From positions 14,751 through 78,750 of the forward strand of contig NZ_JYMT01000035.1 in the NCBI RefSeq assembly GCF_000938305.1: a stretch of 64,000 bases of DNA, in the 5' to 3' direction. The position numbers and the translations under genes are program-made. Below are positions 43,050 through 51,827 of the stretch, piece by piece. The stretch comes from Bradyrhizobium sp. LTSP885 (GTDB lineage: Bacteria; Pseudomonadota; Alphaproteobacteria; Rhizobiales; Xanthobacteraceae). The notes under the pieces were generated by a model that saw only the letters and a program-made list of their open reading frames with translations, was not told the DNA's origin and ran no database searches. Each line of letters opens with the position of its first letter. Position 1 is the stretch's first letter.

Positions 43050-43403
43050 CTAGAATTTTCCCTTGGTCGCGTCCTTGGTGGCCGTCATCACGCTTCCGGT
43101 GATCTGACGCATATGTTCGCCGGCATTGGTGAACTGGCTGCGCAGGAATTCCGACTGGATCCGCATCGCCTCCTGCAGATCGGTCGCATGCACCAGCTTT
43201 CGCGCATGCTCGAACGCCGCCTTCATGTTCTGTTCGGTAAAGGACAGCGCCTGTTTGGACATCTCGGTTCCGGTGCCGGGCATCGCCGTCATCGACTTGC
43301 TGGCGGCATCGAAGAACATGCCGAAGGCCCTCTCGGCCTGGTCGATGGTCTTTTCCGCGAGGTCGCGGAGTTCGGCAGGAACTTCAAGCTTTGGCTCGAT
43401 CAT
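43050..43403 (-). CDS. Phasin-family protein
   Basis: A 117-residue phasin (phasin_2 type): begins MIEPKLEVPAELRDLAEKTI, then a long amphipathic helix with AERAFGMFFDAASKSM and ends SVMTATKDATKGKF. Phasins coat polyhydroxyalkanoate granules. ATG 43403 was chosen because AGGGGGG precedes it; the upstream frame to 43487 is not family-like. Confidence 0.85.
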   Translation of the reverse strand: MIEPKLEVPAELRDLAEKTIDQAERAFGMFFDAASKSMTAMPGTGTEMSKQALSFTEQNMKAAFEHARKLVHATDLQEAMRIQSEFLRSQFTNAGEHMRQITGSVMTATKDATKGKF

Positions 43404-43637
43404 GTTTGCCCCCCTGATATTTGCTTTCGGCAACGTTAGCATAGATTGCGCTCGCGTCAGCGCCGGATCGCCAACAACCGTGGCCACCGCTCGCCCCCGC
43501 CCGTCGAGGAAAATTTACCCAAATGGGAGCCTGCAGACCCCGCTACCGCCCGGATTCCAATCATGTCAGCACTGTGGCATAGTGATTCGGGCTTCAGTTG
43601 GTGGCGTTTGCGTCTCTGTTGGGGACATGGGGATACG

Positions 43638-43823
43638 ATGCTGCACACTTTCCGTCCGACGCCGACCTGCACCCGGTTCAAGACCAGCATAGAAATGCCG
43701 TGCATGAAGTGCGGTGCACAGATGCGGCTCGCGGTGATCGAGCCGCGCGACCAGGTTTATGACGTGCTGACCTATCAGTGCGCGCCCTGCAATTCCGGCG
43801 AGAGCTTCCTGAAGGCTCGCTAG
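43638..43823 (+). CDS. Small zinc-ribbon-like protein (61 aa)
   Basis: A 61-residue protein with two paired cysteine knuckles, EMPCMKCGAQMRL and YQCAPCNSG, separated by about 22 residues, which would bind one zinc. ATG 43638 follows a purine-rich GGGGACATGGGGAT. Bradyrhizobium-type genomes carry many such proteins. Function unknown; nucleic-acid or protein binding is possible. Confidence 0.65.
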   Translation: MLHTFRPTPTCTRFKTSIEMPCMKCGAQMRLAVIEPRDQVYDVLTYQCAPCNSGESFLKAR

Positions 43824-43843
43824 ATCGCCGTATGCGGCCCCAG

Positions 43844-44047
43844 CTAGCCGCTCAGCACCGCGGCACCCGCGGGCGTCAGCACCGGCTCATCGTCACTTAA
43901 TTCGATCAGACCAAGCGCGGCGAGAACCTGCAAATCCTCGTCGCTGGGCGGTGACAATTTGAGCCGGCCGGCCTGGATGTCCCGCAGCGTCCAGCGCAAT
44001 CCAATAGCTCTCTCGAGGGAAAATTCAGCGAATGGGTTATCTGCCAT
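43844..44047 (-). CDS. Small conserved protein, unknown function (67 aa)
   Basis: A 67-residue acidic protein starting MADNPFAEFSLERAIGLRW, with a winged-helix-like C-terminal half (DEDLQVLAALGLIELSDDEP, then LTPAGAAVLSG) that recalls DNA-binding wings of small regulators. No SD-strength signal separates it from its neighbours. Function not recognised. Confidence 0.6.
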   Translation of the reverse strand: MADNPFAEFSLERAIGLRWTLRDIQAGRLKLSPPSDEDLQVLAALGLIELSDDEPVLTPAGAAVLSG

Positions 44048-44194
44048 CCGTTTCGACTATTGCGGCATTTCGCTCAGACTTTGTCGTTGCCGCGGCGTCT
44101 TCATGAACATCACAGAATGATCCGGCGAGCGCGAGCGAGGCTCGCGATGGCCGCGATCCCCCTGCCGAGCGATTTACACGGGCCGCGTAGCTAC

Positions 44195-45328
44195 TCAGTA
44201 GCGGTACGGCTCGATGTCCAGAAGCGGAAAAGCGCTGAACACGCTCGGCAGATTGGTCGGCATCGCCGGGTGCAGATAGGACTTGTCCAGCTCGGCAAAG
44301 CTGGTGACGCCGAGCAGCCCGAGGCAACGGATCACCTCGTCCTCCAGCAATTCAAGCATGCGCACAATGCCAGCCTCGCCCGCGGCGGCAAGCGCCCAGC
44401 AGTGCAGCCGGCCGATGCCGACCAGATCAGCTCCCGAAATGATCGCCTTGACGATGTCGGTGCCACGGTAGAACGAGCCGTCGACCATGATCTTGGCGCG
44501 GCCGGCGACGGCCTGAACGATCTCGGGCAATACGTGCATCGAACCACGGCCGTGGTCGAGCTGCCGCCCGCCATGGTTCGACACATAAATCCAGTCGACC
44601 CCATGATCGACGGCGATCTTCGCATCTTCCGCGGTGGCGATCCCCTTGATGACGAGTGGAATCTTGAACTTGTCCTTGATCAACTTCACGGTCCGCCATT
44701 CCAGACCCTTCTGGAAATCACCGCCGGTGGCGCGGATGCGGCTTTCGCGGACGTAGCGCTTGGCAATGTCGCGCTCGCGCCGGCTGTAATGGGCGGTGTC
44801 GACGGTGAGGCAGAACGCAGCATAGCCGTTGGCGATGGTACGGCTGACCACATCCTCGACGAAGGCGTCGTCGCCGCGCACATAGAGCTGATAGATACGC
44901 AGCGCGTCAGGCGCGGCCTTCGCGGTATCTTCCAGCCCCGGTTCCGAGACCGAACTCAGCATATGCGCCGCACCGAACCGGCCCGCGCCACGCGCGACAG
45001 CGCCACCGGCGCCGGGATCGAAGATCTCGAGCGCACCGACCGGGGCGATCATCACGGGAATCCGCAGTTTACGCCCGAACACTTCGACCGAAGGATCGAC
45101 ACGAGCCACGTTGCGCAGCACCCGCGGCCGGAAAGCAATTTCGTCCAGCGCGATTCTGTTGCGGCGCATCGTGGTCTCGGTCTCGGAGGCGCCGACGATA
45201 TAGTCCCAGGCATTCTGGTTCAGCCTGGCGCGGGCCTTCCGCACGAATTCGTGCAGATTCTGGTACTCCTCGCCGCTGGCGCCGAGTTCGACATTGCGCG
45301 CCGGTTGAATGGGGGTCCCGTCATTCAT
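44195..45328 (-). CDS. FMN-dependent alpha-hydroxy-acid oxidase/dehydrogenase
   Basis: A 377-residue member of the lactate/glycolate/mandelate oxidizing family. The catalytic His and Arg are in YVSNHGGRQLD; FMN-binding strands are PVMIAPVGA, CLTVDTAH and MVDGSFYRGTDIVKAI. The usual GRP loop reads GIGRLHCWALAAAGE, with Leu in place of Pro. ATG 45328 follows GGGAGAG; the frame is open to 45574 without family features. It lies just downstream of the GlxA-like regulator on the same strand. Substrate is a 2-hydroxy acid; which one is unknown. Confidence 0.9.
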   Translation of the reverse strand: MNDGTPIQPARNVELGASGEEYQNLHEFVRKARARLNQNAWDYIVGASETETTMRRNRIALDEIAFRPRVLRNVARVDPSVEVFGRKLRIPVMIAPVGALEIFDPGAGGAVARGAGRFGAAHMLSSVSEPGLEDTAKAAPDALRIYQLYVRGDDAFVEDVVSRTIANGYAAFCLTVDTAHYSRRERDIAKRYVRESRIRATGGDFQKGLEWRTVKLIKDKFKIPLVIKGIATAEDAKIAVDHGVDWIYVSNHGGRQLDHGRGSMHVLPEIVQAVAGRAKIMVDGSFYRGTDIVKAIISGADLVGIGRLHCWALAAAGEAGIVRMLELLEDEVIRCLGLLGVTSFAELDKSYLHPAMPTNLPSVFSAFPLLDIEPYRY

Positions 45329-45491
45329 GGTGTTTCTCTCCCGATTTGGCCGGCACATTAGCCGCAGACAAACCGGAAAAGCTACCGCCTCGAACCGATG
45401 AATCCGCCTTCGATGGTCTGCTATTCGCTGGCGGGATAGATCGGCATCCGTGCCAGGATTTCGCAACCCGTGCCGTGCGGCGGACCCCGCT

Positions 45492-46511
45492 CTACCTGCC
45501 CGAAAACCGGTTTCGGTATTCTGTCGGGGAGACACCGAGGTGCCGCAGGAAAGCTCGACGCATCCGCTCATCATCCCCGAAGCCTGCGCGCTTCGCCACC
45601 TCGACCACGCCGCCGATCTGGCGGCTCTCGAGCAGCAACCGCGCCGTTTCCACGCGTAGCGCCTCGACGCCGCTCGCGGGCGTCATTCCGGTGCGACTGA
45701 CATAGGTGCGGGCGAACGTGCGCGGCGTCATCCCGGCCTTTTCCGCGAGCGTCTCTACCTTGAGGTCGCTCGCAATGTTCTCGATGATCCACGCATGCAG
45801 CGCACTGAAGCGCCCCTCGACATCAGATGCCTGCGCCGCAAGGACCGTCGAAAACTGGCTCTGGCCGCCCGGCCGCTTCAGGAACACGACAAGCCTGCGC
45901 GCGACATCGAGCGCGGTGGTGTGGCCGAAATCCTCCTCGATCATGGCAAGCGCCAGGTCGATGCCCGCGCTGACACCGGCTGACGACCAGACCCGCCCGT
46001 CCTTGACGAAGATCGCGTTGGGCTCGACGCGGATCTTGGGGAAGCTGTCTTGCAGTCGCGGACAATAGCGCCAGTGGGTCGCGGCACGCTTGCCGTCGAG
46101 AATGCCGGTCCAGGCAAGCGCAAACGCTCCGAGGCATACTGACGCGACACGGCGCGCCTTCGGCAACGCCTGCGTCATCCATTTCATCAGCTTGTCGTCG
46201 TGGCGGATCTTCCAGATGCCCGGCCCGCCGGGGATTACCAGCGTGTCGACCTCAACGGGCGCAACACTATCAATCGAGGCGGTGTCGATCATCATGCCGA
46301 CATCGGTCGGCACCAGCCCACCCGCGGTCGAGAGATACGACAGCGAATAGCCTGGCCCGGACAGCTCGATCGCCTCCAGTTCCGCGAACACCTGCGCAGG
46401 ACCTGAGATGTCGAGCAAGGTCACGCCCGGAAAGGCGACGATGGCGATCCGTCGCGTGGGGATCTTGTCCAGAGGCTCGAGTCGGGCCGGTTTGGCAGGT
46501 TTCGAGGGCAT
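45492..46511 (-). CDS. GlxA-family regulator: DJ-1/PfpI domain plus AraC helix-turn-helix
   Basis: A 339-residue regulator. Residues 20-205 form a class-I amidotransferase-like DJ-1/PfpI domain (AFPGVTLLDISGPAQVF, VIPGGPGIW, VCLGAFALAWTGIL with the elbow Cys). Residues 235-335 hold the two AraC helix-turn-helices (LAEKAGMTPRTFARTYVSRT and VAKRAGFGDDERMRRAF). ATG 46511 follows AAAGGA. The 5' long frame to 47198 is antisense to the neighbouring gene and was rejected. It may regulate the hydroxy-acid oxidase or the divergent GNAT-MFS operon. Confidence 0.92.
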   Translation of the reverse strand: MPSKPAKPARLEPLDKIPTRRIAIVAFPGVTLLDISGPAQVFAELEAIELSGPGYSLSYLSTAGGLVPTDVGMMIDTASIDSVAPVEVDTLVIPGGPGIWKIRHDDKLMKWMTQALPKARRVASVCLGAFALAWTGILDGKRAATHWRYCPRLQDSFPKIRVEPNAIFVKDGRVWSSAGVSAGIDLALAMIEEDFGHTTALDVARRLVVFLKRPGGQSQFSTVLAAQASDVEGRFSALHAWIIENIASDLKVETLAEKAGMTPRTFARTYVSRTGMTPASGVEALRVETARLLLESRQIGGVVEVAKRAGFGDDERMRRAFLRHLGVSPTEYRNRFSGR

Positions 46512-46574
46512 ATTGTCCTTTAAGCCATTCGAGGCTCCCCTGTATAGCTCGCGGTGGAATACTGGAGTTCTGCC

Positions 46575-47288
46575 ATGTCGCGACATCTGGGCAGCCGATA
46601 TCGGGCGATCAACTCGCCTTGGACAGATTACGCGATCTATAGCTTCCCCGACGCTTCCCAGATTCAGGCCGCCGACCGTCAGCCCCTGATGGACGCCATG
46701 AACGGCATCATTGCCGTTAACTGGCAAGCCACCGAACCGCACTGGACGGCCGCCTCTTCGCCGTTCGACGGGAAATACAGCCTCGTCCTGGTATATGACA
46801 GCTCGGGTCTCGTGGCCTTTTCGGTCTACCGCGTGCTGCAAATGTCGGCCGGACTTGCGATTTATCGCAGCGGCACCGAGGTGCTGCCGGCCCATCAGGG
46901 CCGCGGCCTTTACGGCTTCTTCACCTCCGAAGTCCTGAAATGCTCGGGCGCTGCCGAAAGAGCCGAAGGCGGCGTGCTCTACGGTTGGCGGACTCGCAAT
47001 CCGATCGTTTGGGCCGCCAACGCCAAGATATGTGAAAAGGTGACGCCGTCGCTGCTCGACGACACACAGGACCCTGGATTGCAGGCGGCCTGTGTCGAAA
47101 TGTGCGCGTCGCTCTATCCGGACAAACCGCTCGAGGTACCCGACATGATCATGCGCGGCGCCTACGGCCACATTAAGCACCATCGGCAGGCCTATCACGG
47201 CGCCGCTTCGCTTGTCGATGCGGCGATGTCGCGCAAGATCCCGAATTCAGCAGATGCCCTTTTCTCGGTTGGCTACGCGAGGGTGTGA
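46575..47288 (+). CDS. GNAT-like N-acyltransferase-fold protein
   Basis: A 237-residue protein starting MSRHLGSRYRAIN, with a GNAT motif A-like GTEVLPAHQGRGLYGFFTSEV (about residues 102-122, split: EVLPAHQGRGLYG), the acetyl-CoA pyrophosphate loop pattern Q-x-x-G-x-G/A. ATG 46575 has a weak TGGAG upstream. Its stop overlaps the MFS gene's ATG (TGATG), so both are translated together. It would transfer an acyl group to a small molecule or protein; target unknown. Confidence 0.7.
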   Translation: MSRHLGSRYRAINSPWTDYAIYSFPDASQIQAADRQPLMDAMNGIIAVNWQATEPHWTAASSPFDGKYSLVLVYDSSGLVAFSVYRVLQMSAGLAIYRSGTEVLPAHQGRGLYGFFTSEVLKCSGAAERAEGGVLYGWRTRNPIVWAANAKICEKVTPSLLDDTQDPGLQAACVEMCASLYPDKPLEVPDMIMRGAYGHIKHHRQAYHGAASLVDAAMSRKIPNSADALFSVGYARV

Positions 47289-48580
47289 TGTCGACGTTTG
47301 GACAACAAGCGGTATATGCCCCCACGTCACGTCTGACCGATCGTGCCTACCTGGCATGGACGGCGGTGGCCATCGCATACGCGATCGCGTTCCTGCAGCG
47401 CGTATCACCGCAATCGGTGAGCCTGAGCTTCATGCACGATTTCAACACCGACGCTGCCGGTGTTGCGATGCTCGCCTCCAGCTATTTCTGGGGCTACACC
47501 TTGATGCAGATCCCGGCGGGTCTCCTGGTCGACCGCTACGGCGTCAAACGCGTCGTGCTGGCCAGCATGATCGCATCGTCGCTCGGCAGCGCAGCATTCG
47601 CGCTGGCGCCGAATCTGCTCGACGTTTTTGCGGCTCGTCTGGTGGTCGCCTGCGGCGACGCACTGGTCTTCACCGCGCTCTTGAAGCTCGTCGCGCAAAG
47701 CTTTTCTGACGAGCGGTTCGGCGTGATGTCGGGTATTTCGCAGGTCTCCGGCTACGTCGGAGGCGTGATCGCGACCACGCCGCTCGCAGCCGCGGTCTCG
47801 GGCTTTGGCTGGCGAGCGTGCTTCCTGTTCATTGCCTGCATCGGCCTCGCCAACCTCGCTTTTGCCAAGCTCGCGCTCAAGCCCGATCCGGTCTCGCATA
47901 GCAGCAAGACGCTGAAGGGCGTCGCCATGGCTGCACGGCAATCATTGGCACACGTCGCGAACTGGGGTTGCGCGATGACGTTTGCGTCGCACTTCGCAGT
48001 GGTCACGACGCTATCCGGCGTGTGGGGTATTCCGATGGTGGCGCATCTCTTCCACATTTCACCGACGACCGCAGGCACGCCCCTGCTCGCGTTCATGATC
48101 GGCAACGCGATTGGCTCGATCTTCCTCGGGCACGTCGCCGACCGCGCCGCCGCGGCGCTCGACAGCGCGCTGGTCCGCATCTGTCTGCTGCGCATGGTTC
48201 TGATCGCGCTGCTGCTGCCCCCGGTCGCGCACGCCCTCGGCTTCGTCTACGTCACCGTCGTGTTCACGGCGTTGGGTCTCGTCGCCGGAGGCACCGTTCC
48301 GCTGGTGCTGAAATGCGTCAAGAAACTTTACACCGCTGACCTGATCGGAGTTGGCGCTTCGGTAAACACCACCGCCGCCGGAATCTTCGCCGGCGCTTCG
48401 CAACCCGTCATCGGCTTCGCCATGCTCGCTGCCAGCCAGGTCTCGGGGACCGACGCCGTGCACAACTCGGCTGTGATCGGCGATGCCGGCTACAGCGTCT
48501 TGATTGCCATTCTGCTGCTCATGTCGTTGCCGGGCATTGCCGGACCGTTGCTGATGAGGAGCAAGTTGATTGCTCGCTAG
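47288..48580 (+). CDS. Major facilitator superfamily transporter
   Basis: A 430-residue, 12-helix MFS protein. The inter-helix 2-3 motif reads GLLVDRYGVKRVVLA (canonical G-x-x-x-D-R-x-G-x-R-x). A second such loop is GHVADRAAAALDSAL between helices 8 and 9. ATG 47288 overlaps the GNAT stop; a GTG at 47285 is also possible. 25 bases separate it from the YqcI-family gene. Direction and substrate are unknown; export of the operon's product is a reasonable guess. Confidence 0.92.
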   Translation: MSTFGQQAVYAPTSRLTDRAYLAWTAVAIAYAIAFLQRVSPQSVSLSFMHDFNTDAAGVAMLASSYFWGYTLMQIPAGLLVDRYGVKRVVLASMIASSLGSAAFALAPNLLDVFAARLVVACGDALVFTALLKLVAQSFSDERFGVMSGISQVSGYVGGVIATTPLAAAVSGFGWRACFLFIACIGLANLAFAKLALKPDPVSHSSKTLKGVAMAARQSLAHVANWGCAMTFASHFAVVTTLSGVWGIPMVAHLFHISPTTAGTPLLAFMIGNAIGSIFLGHVADRAAAALDSALVRICLLRMVLIALLLPPVAHALGFVYVTVVFTALGLVAGGTVPLVLKCVKKLYTADLIGVGASVNTTAAGIFAGASQPVIGFAMLAASQVSGTDAVHNSAVIGDAGYSVLIAILLLMSLPGIAGPLLMRSKLIAR

Positions 48581-48605
48581 TCTCATTGAGAGTGAAGGGG
48601 GTATT

Positions 48606-49361
48606 ATGGAGCGCTTGTTTTTAAGAAGAGACGAAGTGGCGTCGAACTATCCGGTGAGCAGCTGGCAAAGCGTGATGTTCTCCGAATTCGAAGCACAGAT
48701 GAGCAGCGAGGCAAGGCCGTTTCCTTGTGTATTCGGAGTGGCGGGACATCGCCAGGATCAGCTGCGCTACCTGTTCCTTGATCCGTACGATGTTGCGGTC
48801 CTCGGCGAACAGCTCGCGCAATATGTGTCGCAGTCGCGCTCGTTTGGTCCCAATACCTCGTTGATCGTGTTCACGCGGCCTCGGCCGGTGCAAACCCTCG
48901 ATGCCTATTATCGCAAGCTGTGGCTGACGCTCGACCAGCTCGCGCACCTGGACAAGAACCCATGGCCGGCTGAAATTCCCGAACAGATCGACCATCCGAT
49001 GTGGGAGTTCTCGTTCGCGGGCGAGCCGATCTTCGTGGTGTGCACGACGCCTGCGCATGTGATGCGGCAGAGCCGCAGATCCAGTGCTTTCATGCTCACC
49101 TTCCAGCCACGTTGGGTGTTCGAGAAGATCCTCGGGACGGAGAAGGCGGCCAACGCCGCTTTCGCCGAGGTCCGCAAGCGTCTCATCCCCTACGACAGCG
49201 CGAGCCCCTCGCCGCTGCTTGGCCGCTATGGCGCGGCCGACGGGCGCGAGTATCTGCAGTACTTCCTGGACGACGACAATAACACCGGCGGAGGCTGCCC
49301 CTTCGCCAAGCTCGCGCAGAACAAGACACCATCCATCGAGAACAAGGAGCAGGCAGCATGA
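48606..49361 (+). CDS. YqcI/YcgG-family protein (heme-dependent N-hydroxylase GntA-like)
   Basis: A 251-residue YqcI/YcgG-family protein: FPCVFGVAGHRQDQLRYLF at the N-terminal core, PRPVQTLDAYYRKLWLTL, DHPMWEFSFAGEPIFVVC, FMLTFQPRWVFEKIL. From what I know, the family includes GntA, a heme-dependent guanidine N-hydroxylase in guanitoxin biosynthesis, so an oxidative N-hydroxylation role is possible here. ATG 48606 follows AAGGGGG. It overlaps the cupin start by 4 bases. The exact reaction is unknown. Confidence 0.8.
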   Translation: MERLFLRRDEVASNYPVSSWQSVMFSEFEAQMSSEARPFPCVFGVAGHRQDQLRYLFLDPYDVAVLGEQLAQYVSQSRSFGPNTSLIVFTRPRPVQTLDAYYRKLWLTLDQLAHLDKNPWPAEIPEQIDHPMWEFSFAGEPIFVVCTTPAHVMRQSRRSSAFMLTFQPRWVFEKILGTEKAANAAFAEVRKRLIPYDSASPSPLLGRYGAADGREYLQYFLDDDNNTGGGCPFAKLAQNKTPSIENKEQAA

Positions 49362-49678
49362 CCCGGATCATCGCAGGCACGAAGACCGAATTCGCCATCG
49401 ATCCCGCGATTCTGAACCTGCTTCCCGCGCAGGGATCCGTCGAATTGCAGCACGACGCTGCCGGCAAGGTGCATCACTTCCACACCCATCCGGTAGACGA
49501 AATTCTGATGATCCTCAGCGGCCGTCTGAATTTCATCTGGGATAGCGGGGAGCGCATCGTCAGCGCCGGCGACACCATCCTGTTGCCAGCCGGCACGCGC
49601 CATCAATCGGAGGCGCTCGAAGGTGGCGCAGTCTACGTGATCGCGACGCAGCCGCCTGCCAAGCCAATCAGCAATTGA
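49358..49678 (+). CDS. Single-domain cupin protein
   Basis: A 106-residue cupin: first motif HHFHTHPVDEILMILSG (His, His, Glu metal ligands), second motif GDTILLPAGTRHQS (His ligand). Such small cupins are metal enzymes or isomerases. ATG 49358 overlaps the YqcI-family stop. Last gene of the GNAT-MFS-YqcI-cupin operon. Confidence 0.88.
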   Translation: MTRIIAGTKTEFAIDPAILNLLPAQGSVELQHDAAGKVHHFHTHPVDEILMILSGRLNFIWDSGERIVSAGDTILLPAGTRHQSEALEGGAVYVIATQPPAKPISN

Positions 49679-49702
49679 TAACCAGGGGGAACCCGAAGCC
49701 CT

Positions 49703-49885
49703 TCATGACAATGAGGGATCATCCGGCGGTTGAGCCGCCAAACGTTCGACCAGTTCGATCACTTCGCCGCGCTGGTCGGGCGCAAGCCGAAGGAAGGCCT
49801 TCAACAGTCGCAGGCTTTCCATTGTTTCGCTCGACGGAGCTCCGAGCTTCTTCTGCAGCTCTGCAACATAAGTGGGATTTTTCAT
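49703..49885 (-). CDS. Small conserved protein, unknown function (60 aa)
   Basis: A 60-residue acidic protein beginning MKNPTYVAELQKKLG, with a helical ESLRLLKAFLRLAPDQRGEV motif of the sort seen in C-terminal regions of small XRE-type regulators. Opposite to its neighbours. Not recognised further. Confidence 0.55.
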   Translation of the reverse strand: MKNPTYVAELQKKLGAPSSETMESLRLLKAFLRLAPDQRGEVIELVERLAAQPPDDPSLS

Positions 49886-49910
49886 CTCGCACCGTAAGTG
49901 AGGATCACGA

Positions 49911-50096
49911 ATGGCATACCCAGGTAAACGTGAAGGCTTGGCTCAGAAGGTCGATACTGCAGCCCAGGAGGCCGAACGTCTCGGCCTGACGACCGCAACC
50001 TTGATACTCCGAATGGCACGCCTCGAAATCGATCGGGCGGAGCCCGAGGAAGTTGAAAGTATGCCAAGGAACAACCTGCGCAGCAAGCCGAACTAA
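49911..50096 (+). CDS. Small conserved protein, unknown function (61 aa)
   Basis: A 61-residue basic-amphipathic protein starting MAYPGKREGLAQKVDTAAQE; the GTGAGGA before the ATG is a fair SD. Ends MPRNNLRSKPN. I do not recognise a function. Divergent from the 60-residue gene just upstream; together they may be a small bidirectional pair. Confidence 0.5.
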   Translation: MAYPGKREGLAQKVDTAAQEAERLGLTTATLILRMARLEIDRAEPEEVESMPRNNLRSKPN

Positions 50097-50245
50097 GTGC
50101 TGAAACGGGCCTATTTCGGCTCAGATACCGTTGGCACGCGCCGCCCGACCCGTAACGTCGGAGCGGCGCGCGCGCGAATTGACGGCGGATGATTTTCCGC
50201 TCGATAGTGGCTGCCCTGCGATGAACGGCGGTCCGCCCGGCAGCG

Positions 50246-51508
50246 CTAGCCGGTCGTTGCAGCCTTACCGAAAGCGCCCGCCTCGGCCAACGCCGCGATA
50301 CGCCGGTCGTCGTAGCCGAGCATCTTGCGCAACACGTCTCCGGTGTGCTGGCCAAGCAACGGAGCGGCAACGGGATCGACCGTCGGCGTAAAACTCATAT
50401 TGACCGGCGACTCGATGTTTGGAACCGAGCCGGCGGTGGGATGAGGGATCTTGCTGAGTCGATCGCGATCGCGCACCTCGGGTGCATTGAATCCCTCTTC
50501 GACCGTGCGCAGATAACCGACCGGAATATTGGCCTTCTTCATCTTCGCCATCCAGTACTCGAGTGTGTCGCTCGCAAATACAGAGGCAATAATGGAGCGC
50601 AGCTTCTCCTTGTTGGCACTCCGTGCCTTGCGGTGAGCGAATTCGGGGTCGGTGACGAGATCGGGCCGCTCCAGCACGTCGATCACAAGTCGGCGATACA
50701 GGCGATCATTGGCGCAAGCCATGTAGAGCGGTCCATCGGACGCCCGGTAGACGCCCACGGTCGGCGACCCGTTTGGCGAGTTGCCGAAACGGCCCGGATT
50801 GTTGCCATTGATCAGATAGGCCATGCCATAAAATCCGGTCATCGCCACCGCCGTGTCGATCAGCGCGACCTCGACCTGCTGACCGCGGCCAAGCCGATCA
50901 CGCGCAATCAACGCCAGCAGGATGGCGTTACACGCCGACATGCCCGTTGCCATATCGACAATCGGTGGACCGGTGCGCACCGGCTCGCCATCCGGAAAGC
51001 CGTTGAGCGACATGAAACCGCTTTCGGCTTGCGTGATCGGGTCGAAACCGGGACGCAATGCAAAATCGCCTCTGCGGCCGTAGGCCGAGATCGAACAATA
51101 GATCAGTCGCGGGTTGCTCGGCGCGACCGCCGCGTAGTCGAGGCCGAATTTCCTCATCACGCCGCCGGAGAAATTCTCGACAACCACATCGGCTTTCGCG
51201 ATCAACTCGCGCGCCACGTCGAGCGCAGCCGGATTGTTGAAATCGAGCGCTATGCCGCGCTTGTTTCGATTCAAGCTCAGGAACGCGGCGCTTTCGCCGC
51301 CAATTTCGGCGTGCTCGTAGGCACGCGTGTCATCACCGCCGTCCGGATTTTCGATCTTGATGACGTCGGCCCCGAAATCGGCGAGGGTTTGCGTACAGGC
51401 CGGGCCTGCGACGACACGCGTAAAATCGACCACCAAGAGACCATCGAGCGCCGTCGGGACGCCCTCTCCACGCGGCGTGCGCTCCGGCAATTCTGGTCTG
51501 GCGCTCAT
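50246..51508 (-). CDS. CaiB/BaiF-family (class III) CoA transferase
   Basis: A 420-residue class III CoA transferase. N-terminal nucleotide/CoA region LLVVDFTRVVAGPACTQTLADFGADVIKIE, then NRNKRGIALDFNN and VVVENFSGGVMRKFGLDY; later RPGFDPITQAESGFM contains the Asp that carries the acyl group, and GPPIVDMATGMSA follows. It moves CoA between carboxylic acids. The gene stands alone on the minus strand. Confidence 0.93.
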   Translation of the reverse strand: MSARPELPERTPRGEGVPTALDGLLVVDFTRVVAGPACTQTLADFGADVIKIENPDGGDDTRAYEHAEIGGESAAFLSLNRNKRGIALDFNNPAALDVARELIAKADVVVENFSGGVMRKFGLDYAAVAPSNPRLIYCSISAYGRRGDFALRPGFDPITQAESGFMSLNGFPDGEPVRTGPPIVDMATGMSACNAILLALIARDRLGRGQQVEVALIDTAVAMTGFYGMAYLINGNNPGRFGNSPNGSPTVGVYRASDGPLYMACANDRLYRRLVIDVLERPDLVTDPEFAHRKARSANKEKLRSIIASVFASDTLEYWMAKMKKANIPVGYLRTVEEGFNAPEVRDRDRLSKIPHPTAGSVPNIESPVNMSFTPTVDPVAAPLLGQHTGDVLRKMLGYDDRRIAALAEAGAFGKAATTG

Positions 51509-51827
51509 GACGGGAGCTTCCTCTGCTTATTTTGTCAGGCGAAATTCGACGGTCGCCGTTCTGGGCGGCGCAGTCGCCTTTTAGCGGATGCGCATCACCA
51601 AGACCAAATCCGGATTTTGCAGGGCCGGACTTCCGCCTGACATGGCTGTCACCGGCCAAACGGGTCCCCACTGCCAGCGGATCGATGGGATCCGGCGCAG
51701 CCACGCCGTTCAGTTGCACGGAAACACGTCGGATCCCAGCTTGACCGGATATCGGACGGCGAGGAAACAAGATCATCGCGTGGCGACGCCTTGTCGCCAC
51801 GCGACCTCGTTGGTGGAGAATCGTCGG
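51509..51827. other. Intergenic region, no gene seen
   Basis: About 320 bases between the CoA transferase promoter side and the end of the GFA gene. It contains the stem-loop at 51777-51803 listed next and a probable promoter for the CoA transferase. A 70-residue plus-strand frame here lacks any start signal. Confidence 0.4.
51777..51803. terminator. Perfect 11-bp stem-loop, probable terminator of the GFA gene
   Basis: Arms 51777-51787 and 51793-51803 (CGCGTGGCGAC and its complement) with a 5-base loop, about 25 bases past the GFA stop. No strong T-run follows on either strand, so termination may be weak. Confidence 0.5.

Noticed and set aside
44060..45361. 433-residue plus-strand frame opposite the hydroxy-acid oxidase
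   Set aside because: Antisense to an intact FMN oxidase with SNHGGRQ.
50345..51640. 431-residue plus-strand frame opposite the CoA transferase
   Set aside because: Antisense shadow; the minus strand encodes complete class III CoA transferase motifs.
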